NCBI RefSeq assembly: GCF_011927665.1
Contig: NZ_JAATJA010000001.1
Span: 1,593,019 to 1,657,018, forward strand
Direction: 5' to 3'
DNA length: 64,000 nucleotides
Source: Desulfobaculum xiamenense
GTDB taxonomy: Bacteria > Desulfobacterota > Desulfovibrionia > Desulfovibrionales > Desulfovibrionaceae
The notes below the pieces were generated by a model that did no database searches, was not told where the DNA came from, and saw only the letters and a program-made list of their open reading frames with translations. Numbering within the stretch: position 1 is the first letter of the stretch; each line of letters opens with the position of its first letter. Below, piece after piece: positions 24,716-33,353 of this stretch. Both the position numbers and the translations under genes were made by a program.

Positions 24716-25513
24716 ATGACAGCCCCCCCGATCACCCCACCAGCCCTGGACCATCTCCCCTGCCCCTTCGCCGGGGTCTTTTCCGAGGAGGTGTCGGCCA
24801 CTGTCGGCTTCGGCGCGACCAAACGCAGGACCGTCACCAAGAAGCTCTGGTTCGTCGAGCGCACCGAGAACGGCGACACGACCATGCGTCCCGTGAATAA
24901 GAACCTCGTGCCCACCGGCAACGCCGTTCCCACCACCCCGGAAGATGTGCTGCGCGACTTCGTGCCGGAACCAGACATGTTCATGTCGCAAGTCGCCCCG
25001 CGCATGCGCGAACTGGAGCAGACCGTGGACGTGGCCGACGACCACCGCGAGAAGGGCGAACTGTACAGCGCGGAATTCCAGTACGTTCAGGCCCTTGAGG
25101 TGGACGAGGATCACATCCGCGCCAACTTCGGCATCGGCCTGACCTACCTCGAACAAGGCGAACTGGACAAATCGCGCAGCACCCTCGAAAAGATCGTCAG
25201 CCTCGACGCGGCCTTCACCGAGGCGCACAAGCACCTCTTCAACGAATTCGGCATCCGCCTGCGCCGCAACGGCATGTTCCGCGAATGCATCGCCTACTAC
25301 ACACGGGCCATGGAACTCGGCGAGAACGACGACCACCTGCTGTTCAACGTGGCCCGCGCCCACTACGAGGCACAGGACATCGACAAGGCCATGATCGCCA
25401 TCGAAGAATGCCTGCGCCTGAATCCGGCGCTCGGCGAGGCGCGGCTGCTTCGCAAGGCTCTCCTGCGCCTCAGGCCCGACAAGGACAGTTCCATCGTTAT
25501 CAGCGGAATATGA
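24716..25513 (+). CDS. TPR-repeat protein
   Basis: A 265-residue soluble protein. Residues about 1-95 are a Pro-rich, non-repeat region; residues about 100-265 hold at least four TPR units (GELYSAEFQYVQALEVDEDH, ANFGIGLTYLEQGELDKSR, FGIRLRRNGMFRECIAYY, NVARAHYEAQDIDKAMIAI). The repeats are clearly related to those of the receiver-TPR protein at 62995-64000 (both have G(I/V)RLRRNG), suggesting a shared module. It is a scaffold for protein interaction. The start is uncertain: ATG 24716 or 24653, neither with a good ribosome site. Confidence 0.8.
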   Translation: MTAPPITPPALDHLPCPFAGVFSEEVSATVGFGATKRRTVTKKLWFVERTENGDTTMRPVNKNLVPTGNAVPTTPEDVLRDFVPEPDMFMSQVAPRMRELEQTVDVADDHREKGELYSAEFQYVQALEVDEDHIRANFGIGLTYLEQGELDKSRSTLEKIVSLDAAFTEAHKHLFNEFGIRLRRNGMFRECIAYYTRAMELGENDDHLLFNVARAHYEAQDIDKAMIAIEECLRLNPALGEARLLRKALLRLRPDKDSSIVISGI

Positions 25514-25534
25514 GAAAGGCCGGACCGACCCCAC

Positions 25535-25828
25535 CTACGCGCGGGCGCGCATGACAAGCCCAGTATCGGACTCGGGAAGACTGCGCGGGCCGAACGCGTC
25601 GCCGTGCCCGGCTGCGGGATCAAGATTGAGCGCGGCGTTGGACGCCATGCGCGTATGCACGGGCATCCCCGGCTCCGTGCGCTGGGCGAACCCCGCGTCG
25701 TAGGTAGCCTCGCGCCGCACGAGTTCGGCCGCGCGCGACTCGCGCAGATTGTACATGGTGTAGGGTGGCAGGCGGACGAACATCCTACGGAAAGCCGCCG
25801 CATGCGCATTGTCATCAGTGAACAGCAT
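25535..25828 (-). CDS. Hypothetical small protein
   Basis: A possible 97-residue protein starting MLFTDD, with several aromatic and Arg-rich segments and no recognised domain. It fills an otherwise empty interval between two plus-strand genes. The ribosome site (GGGAG, about 11 bases upstream of 25828) is at a long distance. Frames on the opposite strand look less protein-like. Moderate doubt that it is real. Confidence 0.4.
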   Translation of the reverse strand: MLFTDDNAHAAAFRRMFVRLPPYTMYNLRESRAAELVRREATYDAGFAQRTEPGMPVHTRMASNAALNLDPAAGHGDAFGPRSLPESDTGLVMRARA

Positions 25829-25962
25829 GAGGATCGTCCACTCCCGCAGGACGGCTCCTGCCGCGCCGGGGAGTGCCTCCATCTTCGAAACTACGGCACC
25901 CCGCCCACGGTGTAAAGCCTCACGCTACTGACGCCGCCGCCGTTGTGCGCTATGCTCTCCAC

Positions 25963-26496
25963 ATGACGCACGCCACCGCACGCCCCGGCATCACGCCGCT
26001 CTATCCGAAGCCCGTTTTCGAGACGCAGCGCTTTCTGGCCCTTTCACAGGCCACGACGCTCACGCGGGACGAACGGGCGGAACTGGCCACACAGTGGGAA
26101 CGATGGACCGGGAAATTGACGGCGGTCGTCATCGCCTCCCCCACTGGAAGCCGCCTGCTGGCATGGCTGGACGAGGAGGTCGAGGCGGACATCGACGCCT
26201 CATGGCCCGACGCGCCGCGCTGGTCCTTCCTGCTGCATGTACTGGCCCTCGACCTGCTCATGAGCGCGGCGGCGGAACTTGTGCCGCAGATCGCCGACAA
26301 CGGCTGCGCCCCGGTGCCACCGCCCGACCCATCCGTCTCCGAAGCCATACGCAGCCTCGGGCTGGACTGGGCGGACGAGAACGTCCTCGGCCGACGCTAC
26401 GCCGTGCTCACCCCCATGCCGTGGCGCGGCGGATGCCCCACCTGCGCTCTGACAGCCAACTGCCCACGCCTCAAGAACGCCCGTCCGGGAACGTAA
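25963..26496 (+). CDS. Conserved-looking protein of unknown function
   Basis: A 177-residue soluble protein, mostly helical, with a C-terminal cysteine cluster (GGCPTCALTANCPRL) that could bind a metal or an iron-sulfur cluster. No family is recognised. The longer upstream frame (25873) is Ala/Pro/His-rich and unlikely. It stands 120 bases before the small gene with the sigma-28-type promoter. Confidence 0.65.
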   Translation: MTHATARPGITPLYPKPVFETQRFLALSQATTLTRDERAELATQWERWTGKLTAVVIASPTGSRLLAWLDEEVEADIDASWPDAPRWSFLLHVLALDLLMSAAAELVPQIADNGCAPVPPPDPSVSEAIRSLGLDWADENVLGRRYAVLTPMPWRGGCPTCALTANCPRLKNARPGT

Positions 26497-26528
26497 TTTC
26501 CCAGGGAACCCAAGCCGCACGCGCACTC

Positions 26529-26556
26529 TAAAGATTTCGCCACATTGCGCCGATAG
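26529..26556 (+). promoter_or_regulatory. Sigma-28 (FliA)-type promoter
   Basis: TAAA (26529-26532) and GCCGATAG (26549-26556) separated by 16 bases, against the consensus TAAA-N15-GCCGATAA. It lies 60 bases before the small gene at 26617, itself next to flgM. Spacing is one base long; otherwise a near-consensus match. Confidence 0.65.
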
Positions 26557-26616
26557 AACATGCATCGGCAGCAACGCACATGCTGAACGCCATCTCCGAA
26601 ACAGGGAGGTTTCGTC

Positions 26617-26841
26617 ATGGCCGGGATCAGTATCGTCAACGATGCGTCAAGGGAATGGCCTGTCGCGCCGGTCCGTAAGGGCCAGACGCTGGCCGAGGCG
26701 ATGAAGAACATCCAGAGGGCGCGGTTGAGCCGGAAGGTCTACGCCGACCCGGCGATGGCAGGGAAGCTCGTCGCCATTGAGGCCTCGCCGGTCTACAATT
26801 CGCGCGGGGAGCTCATCCAGTCCGTGGGGCTGGAGGTCTGA
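26617..26841 (+). CDS. Small protein, probably in the flagellar regulon
   Basis: A 74-residue protein without cysteine, signal or known domain. GGGAGG sits 8 bases before the ATG. Its likely promoter is the sigma-28-type element at 26529-26556, and the next gene encodes FlgM, the sigma-28 antagonist. That context suggests a motility or chemotaxis accessory protein, but the sequence itself gives no function. Confidence 0.7.
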   Translation: MAGISIVNDASREWPVAPVRKGQTLAEAMKNIQRARLSRKVYADPAMAGKLVAIEASPVYNSRGELIQSVGLEV

Positions 26842-26906
26842 GCTCCTCACGGGCCACATGGTGGCACGATGTCTGCATATCTTCCATGGTATGCGCGCCA
26901 TGCGAA

Positions 26907-26934
26907 TTGACACGAAAGGCTCGCGATGCATAAT
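26907..26934 (+). promoter_or_regulatory. Sigma-70-type promoter of flgM
   Basis: TTGACA (26907-26912), 16-base spacer, CATAAT (26929-26934). It lies 49 bases before the GTG start of flgM, giving that gene a promoter of its own besides read-through from the sigma-28-type element. Confidence 0.65.
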
Positions 26935-26982
26935 CTGGAAGACAGACCCGATGCGTGCCATCAGGGTCCGGGGAGGACGAAC

Positions 26983-27288
26983 GTGAACATCAAGGGAATC
27001 GGAGTCGGCAGGACACCGTACGACCAGTTCCGCATCCAGCAGGACCGGGAACGCGAGGAGCTCGCGTCCGGCGTCAAGGATTCGACGCCCAAAAGCAGGG
27101 ACGCCGTCTCCGTCAGCGACGGGGCGCGGCTGCTCTCCACCGCGCGCGAAACCGCCGCGGATTCCACCGGCATCCGCGAGGACAAGGTCGCCCGGCTCAA
27201 GGCCATGGTTCAGAACGGAACCTACGCCCCAAACGGGCGCGCCATCGCCGAGAAAATCGTCTCGGAAGAGCTGGACCTCTGGCGCTGA
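26983..27288 (+). CDS. flgM: Anti-sigma-28 factor FlgM
   Basis: A 101-residue protein whose C-terminal 45 residues match FlgM: REDKVARLKAMVQNGTY, then GRAIAEKIVSEEL. The N-terminal half is polar and probably disordered, as in the family. FlgM binds FliA in the cytoplasm until export through the completed hook. The start is GTG 26983, preceded by GGGGAGGA; an ATG at 26926 has no ribosome site. No other flagellar structural gene is in the window, so it is isolated from its usual cluster. Confidence 0.85.
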   Translation: MNIKGIGVGRTPYDQFRIQQDREREELASGVKDSTPKSRDAVSVSDGARLLSTARETAADSTGIREDKVARLKAMVQNGTYAPNGRAIAEKIVSEELDLWR

Positions 27289-27308
27289 TCAGCCCCCGTC
27301 ATTCTTCC

Positions 27309-27328
27309 CCCGCCCGGCAAAGGGCGGG
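27309..27328. terminator. Weak hairpin after flgM
   Basis: A 7-bp GC stem CCCGCCC (27309-27315) with GGGCGGG (27322-27328), without a clear T-run, between convergent flgM and the receiver gene. Confidence 0.4.
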
Positions 27329-27375
27329 AGCATTTCCGCGTCCATCGGCATTGCACCGGCGTACGCGGCAAGCCC

Positions 27376-27768
27376 TCACAATTCGGCCTTGAACCCGTAA
27401 AGCTTCTCCAGCGCGCCGAGCAACGCCTCCAGCGACTGCACGGGTTTCATGAATACGTGCTCCGGCGTCAGCCCCGCGTTGCGTAGCGGCATGGGCAGCA
27501 CGTAGTCCGCCGAACCGGTGAAGATGAGGAACCGCAGGCCCGGCCTGATCGCCAACGCGGCCAAAATGAAATCGTTCCCATCCATGCCGGGCAGACGCAT
27601 GTCCACCGTCACGAAATCCGGGGCGAGTGCGGCAAGCTTCTCCAGTCCTTCCTCCCCGCTCCCCGCGGTATGGACGTCAAAGCCGCAATCCTCGAAGAAA
27701 TCCGCCAGAGTCGCACGGATGAGAGCCTCGTCATCGACGATGAGTATGACGGGTGACTCGAAGCTCAT
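27376..27768 (-). CDS. Stand-alone response regulator receiver protein
   Basis: A 130-residue receiver with the acidic pair in IVDDE, phospho-acceptor in TVDMRLPGMDG, Thr in IFTGSAD and Lys in FMKPV; no output domain. ATG 27768 overlaps the stop of the large sensor kinase gene by four bases (ATGA), so the two are translationally coupled and it is that kinase's obvious partner. Signalling beyond it must use a further protein. Confidence 0.9.
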   Translation of the reverse strand: MSFESPVILIVDDEALIRATLADFFEDCGFDVHTAGSGEEGLEKLAALAPDFVTVDMRLPGMDGNDFILAALAIRPGLRFLIFTGSADYVLPMPLRNAGLTPEHVFMKPVQSLEALLGALEKLYGFKAEL

Positions 27769-30716
27769 GTCTCGCTTTCTCCCAGTGGCAGTCTGATTGT
27801 GAACTTCGCGCCTCTGCCGGGCGCGGATTCCACGTCGAACTGCCCGCCGTGGTTCGTGCATACGATGAAATAGGACACCGAAAGCCCAAGCCCCGTTCCG
27901 GTTCCCACCGGCTTGGTGGTGAAGAACGGTTCGAAGACGCGCTTGCGCACGTTCTCCTCCATGCCGGGACCGTTGTCGGCCACCTCGATGACCGCCATGT
28001 GCCCTTCGCGCCGGGTACGGATGACCATCCCCGGCGTCTCGGGACGTTCCTTCATCTCCGCCAGAGCCTGCGCCGCGTTCTTAAACAGATTCAGCAGCAC
28101 CTGCTCAATCTCCGTAAAACTGCACGACACGTTCGGCAGGTCCGGATCGTACTCGCGGGTAATGGTCAACTGCCTGAAATCGAACTTCTTCTTCAAATCG
28201 TAATCGTTGGCGGCCAGCTCCAGCGTCGAATCCAGCATGGCGTTCAGGTTGCACGGCTGCACGCGCGATTCGCTGCGTCGGCTGAACTCCAGCATGTTGG
28301 CGACGATGCGCGCCGCGCGGATTCCGGCATCACGTATGCCCTGCATGTACCCGGTGATGCCCCTTTCCTCCATGTACTCGCGCATGGAATCAAGGTCCAG
28401 CCCCAGACGCTCGGCGACCTCGCGATTCGCCTTGATACGCGGCGAAACGCGCCGCAGGGAGCTTTCCGCGCACTGCATGATGATGCCCAACGGATTGTTG
28501 ATCTCGTGCGCCATGCCCGCGGCCAGCCCACCCACGGAGAGCATCTTCTCCGCCTGCACCATCATCTCCTCGATACGCGTGCGCTCAGTCACGTCGTCCA
28601 CGCGCACCACGGCCCCCCCCAGCCCCTGGAAACGCAGCGGATAGATGGCGACATCCTCGTAGCGCTGCCCGTCCGCCGTCATGCGCGGACGGCGCGGAAA
28701 GATTCGGGTCTCACGGCGTCGCATGGCCTCGCGGATGCGCTCCATCTCGCCCGCAAGATCCGGGAAGACCTCCTCCAGCGGGCGACCGACCGCATCGAAC
28801 ATGCCACGCCCGGTCAACTGCCGGGCCTCCCGGTTCCACTGCGTCACAAGCCCCTGCGCGTCCACGGCGACGAGCGCCGACGGCATGGAGTCGATGATGG
28901 CCTGCAGAAGATTGCGAAGCCGTTTGCGGTCCACCTCGGCGCGCTTGCGCTCCGTAATGTCCACGAAGATGCTCACGCCAGCCACAAGACGTCCATCCTC
29001 ATCATGAACGGGCGCGGCATCGACGAGAATGACCAACTCGCGGCCGTCGGCGCGACGCATCAGCAATTCCCCGCCGCTCGTCTTCTCGCCCCGGCTCATC
29101 ACTTTGACCAACGGGGCCTCTTCCAGCCCCAACTGGTCGCCGGACGTGGAGAACATGGAAAAGGTGACATTCTGACGATTGACGAATTCCCCACCCACCA
29201 TGCCCGTGGTGCCCACTCCTTCATCGGGGAAGCCAAGAATACGGTTCGCCTCGCGGTTGGAGGCGGTGAGCAGCCACGACTGGGCATTGCCCTGCGCAAT
29301 CTGGATACCGAAGGGTGCCTGATGCAGCACAGCGCGAAAGAGACGATTTGATCGCGAAAGCTCCTCGGCGGCGCGCTTGCGCCCGGTGATGTCGGAGTGC
29401 GTCCCAGCCATGCGGTAGGCCGTGCCGGTCTCGTCACGCACGGCGATGCCGCGGCCAAGAACCCAGCGATAGGTGCCGTCCTTGTGCCGCAGGCGATATT
29501 CCACCTCGAACTGTTCCACGACACCATCGCGGCAGTCGGCATTGGCCTTGAGCACCATGGTGCGATCGTCTGGATGAATGCGCGAGAGCCACTCGTCCTC
29601 GCGGTTCTCGATCTCGTGATCCTGATACCCGATGATCGCCTTCCAGCGCGGGGAGAAATAGACCACGCCGCTACGTACGTCCCAGTCCCAGATGCCGTCG
29701 TTGGCCCCACGCACCACAAGCTCGTAGCGCTCCTCGCTACGGCGCAGGTTCTCGGCCATGCGCATCTTCTCGTCCAGCTCGCGTTCCAACGCCAGCGTCC
29801 GCTCGCGCACCTTGCGCTTGAGCGTCCTGTTCACCGCCGAGAACCCCACCACCGTCCCCACGGCCACCAGCAGCCCCACCGTCACCACACGCAGGACGAT
29901 GGTCAGGCGATGCGTGTCCGTGCTGATGGAATACCAGCGCTCGCGCAGGTCCTGCCGCTCTTCCTCGGTAATGAGATCGAGTCCCTTCTGCAGGACATCG
30001 CGCAGGATGGGCATGTCCTTGCGCACGCCCATGCGGAATTTGTAGGTGAAGACGGCATCCCCGGCGACCTTGAGGTTGGAGAGGCCCTCCTGACCGATGT
30101 AGTAGGCCGCCAGCCCCGTATTGACCACGAAGGCGTCCACGGCCTGGAACGACACGTCGCGCAGGCCGGACTGGGCGTTGGGCACGGGGACTATCTCGAA
30201 GATATCGCCGTAGTTGTCGCGGATGAAACTCTCGATGGCGTAGCCGCTGACCACGGCCACCCGTCGGTTACGCAAATCCTCCAACCGCTGCACGTCCTGA
30301 TTGTCGCGCCGGACCACGATGACGCAGGGCACGTCCACATAGGGTTCCGTGTAGATAAGAAACGCCGTCCGTTCCGGCGTCTTGGTGAGCATGGTGATGG
30401 CGTCGCCCTCGCCGGTGCGCAGCCACCCGAGGACCACGTTCCAGTCGGAATGCGTGCGGGTATTGAACGTGACGCCGAGCTTCTGCTCGATGAGGTGCAG
30501 ATAGTCCGCCCCAAGGCCGGCGAAACGCCCGCGTCCGTCGCGAAACTCGAAGGGAGGGAACTTGTCGTCATAGACGAAGGTGATGGAATCCGCGTGCTTT
30601 TCGATCCATGCGCGCTCCACTGGCGTGAGCGGATCAGGCTCCACGCGGGAGGCCGCAGGCTGGCAGAAAACCAGAACGATCACCATGATCGCGATGATTC
30701 TCGTCAGTATGGTCAT
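27765..30716 (-). CDS. Sensor histidine kinase with periplasmic solute-binding domain and PAS repeats
   Basis: A 983-residue kinase. A signal segment (about 4-22), one family-3 solute-binding domain (about 35-265), and a membrane segment (272-294) lead to a coiled coil, three PAS domains (about 328-455, 460-585, 605-725), a dimerisation domain (His in AAGMAHEINNPLG) and an ATPase domain (NLFKNAAQA, DNGPGM, GTGLGLS). It probably senses an amino acid or other small solute in the periplasm and phosphorylates the receiver encoded at 27376-27768. GGAAGAGAGG lies before ATG 30716. Binding domain and first PAS resemble the diguanylate cyclase at 15130-18453, suggesting a shared sensor module. Confidence 0.92.
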   Translation of the reverse strand: MTILTRIIAIMVIVLVFCQPAASRVEPDPLTPVERAWIEKHADSITFVYDDKFPPFEFRDGRGRFAGLGADYLHLIEQKLGVTFNTRTHSDWNVVLGWLRTGEGDAITMLTKTPERTAFLIYTEPYVDVPCVIVVRRDNQDVQRLEDLRNRRVAVVSGYAIESFIRDNYGDIFEIVPVPNAQSGLRDVSFQAVDAFVVNTGLAAYYIGQEGLSNLKVAGDAVFTYKFRMGVRKDMPILRDVLQKGLDLITEEERQDLRERWYSISTDTHRLTIVLRVVTVGLLVAVGTVVGFSAVNRTLKRKVRERTLALERELDEKMRMAENLRRSEERYELVVRGANDGIWDWDVRSGVVYFSPRWKAIIGYQDHEIENREDEWLSRIHPDDRTMVLKANADCRDGVVEQFEVEYRLRHKDGTYRWVLGRGIAVRDETGTAYRMAGTHSDITGRKRAAEELSRSNRLFRAVLHQAPFGIQIAQGNAQSWLLTASNREANRILGFPDEGVGTTGMVGGEFVNRQNVTFSMFSTSGDQLGLEEAPLVKVMSRGEKTSGGELLMRRADGRELVILVDAAPVHDEDGRLVAGVSIFVDITERKRAEVDRKRLRNLLQAIIDSMPSALVAVDAQGLVTQWNREARQLTGRGMFDAVGRPLEEVFPDLAGEMERIREAMRRRETRIFPRRPRMTADGQRYEDVAIYPLRFQGLGGAVVRVDDVTERTRIEEMMVQAEKMLSVGGLAAGMAHEINNPLGIIMQCAESSLRRVSPRIKANREVAERLGLDLDSMREYMEERGITGYMQGIRDAGIRAARIVANMLEFSRRSESRVQPCNLNAMLDSTLELAANDYDLKKKFDFRQLTITREYDPDLPNVSCSFTEIEQVLLNLFKNAAQALAEMKERPETPGMVIRTRREGHMAVIEVADNGPGMEENVRKRVFEPFFTTKPVGTGTGLGLSVSYFIVCTNHGGQFDVESAPGRGAKFTIRLPLGESET

Positions 30717-30785
30717 GGCCTCTCTTCCGCCATCCGCTCACTCCATCCACGGGACATTCCCGCGCGCCTTCCGTCTGTCATTCGA

Positions 30786-30814
30786 AAGGCCCCGGGCTGG
30801 CCGGGTCCTTTTTC
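30786..30814 (+). terminator. Orphan terminator-like hairpin
   Basis: AAAGG-C-CCCGG, a 5-base loop, then CCGGG-T-CCTTT and further T. It has a plus-strand T-run but no plus-strand gene upstream, so it may end a small RNA or act as an attenuator. Confidence 0.5.
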
Positions 30815-30916
30815 TCGTTATGCCATCGACGGCGAACCTTGTCCAAACGACGGGCCAAATCGCTGCCGTAATGCTCCAGCGGCCCATTTTAATCATCATG
30901 CCCGCTTCGGTTGAGC

Positions 30917-30946
30917 TTGACAACTTTGAATCCTGCTTCGTATAGC
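30917..30946 (+). promoter_or_regulatory. Sigma-70 promoter of the EF-G-like gene
   Basis: TTGACA (30917-30922), 18-base spacer, TATAGC (30941-30946). It is the same element pair and spacing as the arsR promoter at 61342. Leader of about 100 bases. Confidence 0.7.
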
Positions 30947-31051
30947 TCTAACACCTTGAAAAATAACATCCGCGGACCTGTTTCCGGGTTCGGCGGTGCG
31001 CTTGAGGCGCTGCGGTCACCCGGAATTAATACACAGCAAAGGGAGAGACCA

Positions 31052-33106
31052 ATGTCGGATGCGCAAAACACCCAAAGGACCTACGCACTTGTAGGACACG
31101 GCGGCAGTGGCAAGACCACGGTCGCCGAGATGCTGCTGCTCCAGACCGGTGTCATCAACCGCCTCGGGAAGATCGAGGAGGGCACAACAGCCCTCGATAC
31201 GGAACCCGAGGAAATCAAGCGCCGCGGCTCCATCCAGCCAGCCTTCGCCACCTACGACTGGAAGAAGAACCCCCACTTTCTCATCGACACTCCCGGCGAC
31301 AACAATTTCACGGGCGATATCGCCTACCACCTCGCGGCCACCGACGGCGTGCTGTTCGTCGTCGACGCCGTGGACGGAGCCAAACCCCTCACCAGACGCC
31401 TGTGGACCGAGGTCAAGAAGGCCAAGCGCCCCGCCCTCATCTTCGTCAACAAGATGGACCGCGACAGGGCCGACTTCAACATGGCCTACGACAGCCTCCA
31501 GAGCATGCTCGGCATCAAGCCAGTGCTCCTCTTTGCGCCCATCGGCTCCCGCGAGACGTTCTCCGGCGTGGCGGACGTGATGAACCTGAAGGCGCTGTTC
31601 TTCGAGGAGAACGGCGCGGTGCGCGAGGGCGCATTGCCCGGCGACATGGCCTCGGACATCGAAACCCTGCGTGAAACCATGATCGAGAACATCGCCGAGA
31701 GCGACGAGGAACTCATGGAGAAGTACCTCGAAGAAGGCGAACTCTCCCCCGAGGACATCGTGCGCGGGCTGCGGCTGGGCGTACTCTCCGGCGAGCTGGT
31801 TCCCGTGGTCTGCGGCTCCGCGCTCTCGAACATGGGCGGCTCCATCCTGCTCGACCTCGTGCAGGACGTCTTCCCCTCGCCGCTCGATCACACGCCGTGG
31901 CCCGGCACAGACGGCGATCGCGCATCCGACCCTGACGCTCCAGTGGCGGCCTTCGTGTTCAAGACGCTGGCCGACCCCTTCGCGGGGCAACTGTCCGTTC
32001 TGCGCGTCCTCTCCGGCACCCTCGCCGCAGACTCCACGCTGCTCAATACCACCAACGGCGAAAAGGAACGCATCGGCTCGCTTCTGCTCCTAGAGGGCAA
32101 GAACCAGAAGCCCTCCAAGGACGCGGTCGGCCCCGGAGCCATCGTGGCCGTGGCCAAGCTGAAGACCGTGCGCACCGGCGACACGCTGTGCAGCGAGAAG
32201 GACCCCTTCACGCTGGCCAAGCCTGCCCTGCCCCCGGCCCTCATCTCCTACGCCCTCGCGCCCGAGGAAAAGGGTGAGGAAGATAAGGTCTACACCGCCG
32301 TGCAGAAGCTCCTCGACGAGGACATCTGCCTCAACCTGACGCGCGACGCCGAAACCGGAGACATCCTGCTTTCGGGCATGGGCCAGTTGCACATCGAAAT
32401 CTCCGTGGAGCGCGCACGTCGCCGCCACAAGACCGGCATCCGGCTCAAGACCCCCAAGATTCCCTACCGCGAGACCTTCAAGGGCAAGGCCGACGTGCAG
32501 GGCCGCCACAAGAAGCAGTCCGGCGGGCGCGGCCAGTTCGGCGACTGCTTCATCCGCCTCGAACCCCAGCCACGCGGCACGGGCTACACGTTCGAGGACG
32601 AGATCGTGGGCGGTGCCATTCCGCGCCAGTACATCCCCGCCGTGGACAAGGGCATCCAGGAGGCCGCCGCACGTGGCATCCTTGCTGGCTATCCGGTGGT
32701 GGATTTCAAGGTGCACCTCTACGACGGCTCCTTCCATCCGGTGGACTCGTCGGAAATGGCGTTCAAGATCGCCGGTTCGCTGGCCTTCAAGAAGGCCGCC
32801 GAAACGGCGCGCCCGGTGCTCCTCGAACCGGTGGTGCTCATCTCCGTCTTCGTTCCCGACGACTTCATGGGCGACGTCATCGGCGACCTTTCCAGCCGCC
32901 GGGGCAAGGTGCTCGGTTCCGACTCGCAAAGCGGCGTCACCGAGATCAAGGCCCACGTTCCCATGGAGGAAGTGCTGAAGTACGCTCCCGATCTGCGCTC
33001 CATGACGGGTGGACAGGGAACCTTCACCATGGAGTTCGATCACTACGAGGAGGCTCCGCCGCAGGTGACCGACAAGGTCGTCGCCGCCGCCGAAGCCGAG
33101 GAATAG
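31052..33106 (+). CDS. EF-G-like translation-factor GTPase
   Basis: A 684-residue GTPase with EF-G domain order. It has P-loop GHGGSGKTT (15-23), G3 DTPGDNNF, G4 NKMD, a beta-barrel domain II, and domain IV/V segments (SGGRGQFGDCFIRLEP; VLGSDSQSGVTEIKAHVPMEEVL). The P-loop 'GHGGSGKT', in place of the 'AHIDAGKT' of canonical FusA, marks the EF-G-like (FusA2-type) subgroup, whose role in translation is not settled. AAAGGGAGA precedes ATG 31052; the frame runs open to 30911 but spans the promoter. It is monocistronic, with its own promoter and terminator. Confidence 0.9.
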   Translation: MSDAQNTQRTYALVGHGGSGKTTVAEMLLLQTGVINRLGKIEEGTTALDTEPEEIKRRGSIQPAFATYDWKKNPHFLIDTPGDNNFTGDIAYHLAATDGVLFVVDAVDGAKPLTRRLWTEVKKAKRPALIFVNKMDRDRADFNMAYDSLQSMLGIKPVLLFAPIGSRETFSGVADVMNLKALFFEENGAVREGALPGDMASDIETLRETMIENIAESDEELMEKYLEEGELSPEDIVRGLRLGVLSGELVPVVCGSALSNMGGSILLDLVQDVFPSPLDHTPWPGTDGDRASDPDAPVAAFVFKTLADPFAGQLSVLRVLSGTLAADSTLLNTTNGEKERIGSLLLLEGKNQKPSKDAVGPGAIVAVAKLKTVRTGDTLCSEKDPFTLAKPALPPALISYALAPEEKGEEDKVYTAVQKLLDEDICLNLTRDAETGDILLSGMGQLHIEISVERARRRHKTGIRLKTPKIPYRETFKGKADVQGRHKKQSGGRGQFGDCFIRLEPQPRGTGYTFEDEIVGGAIPRQYIPAVDKGIQEAAARGILAGYPVVDFKVHLYDGSFHPVDSSEMAFKIAGSLAFKKAAETARPVLLEPVVLISVFVPDDFMGDVIGDLSSRRGKVLGSDSQSGVTEIKAHVPMEEVLKYAPDLRSMTGGQGTFTMEFDHYEEAPPQVTDKVVAAAEAEE

Positions 33107-33128
33107 CTCTCCCCCGTTCGATAGGCCC

Positions 33129-33163
33129 GAGGCCGTCCCGCCCTGCGCGGGGCGGCCTCTTTT
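33129..33163 (+). terminator. Rho-independent terminator of the EF-G-like gene
   Basis: A 13-bp stem (33129-33141 with 33147-33159) containing one G-T pair, followed by TTTTCGTTT, 22 bases after the stop. Confidence 0.9.
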
Positions 33164-33353
33164 CGTTTCACGCGTCCACAGAAATGCAAGAGACCACCGC
33201 CCCACGCCGCACGCCGCGGCAGTCCCCGGAAAATCCGCGCGCGACCGGTGGGAAACCGCGCCTTGTTTGTCGTTGTCATTTCCAGTACATTGCCATCGCC
33301 GGGGACCGGGCACTCTCCGAAACCATCCCGGCAACAAGGAAAACGTCTTCATC

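Larger units (their letters stand above)
30717..31051. other. Divergent intergenic region
   Basis: Lies between the sensor kinase and the EF-G-like gene. It contains an orphan plus-strand terminator (30786-30814), a sigma-70 promoter (30917-30946) and an untranslated leader of about 100 bases before the GTPase gene. No coding frame is convincing. Confidence 0.6.
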
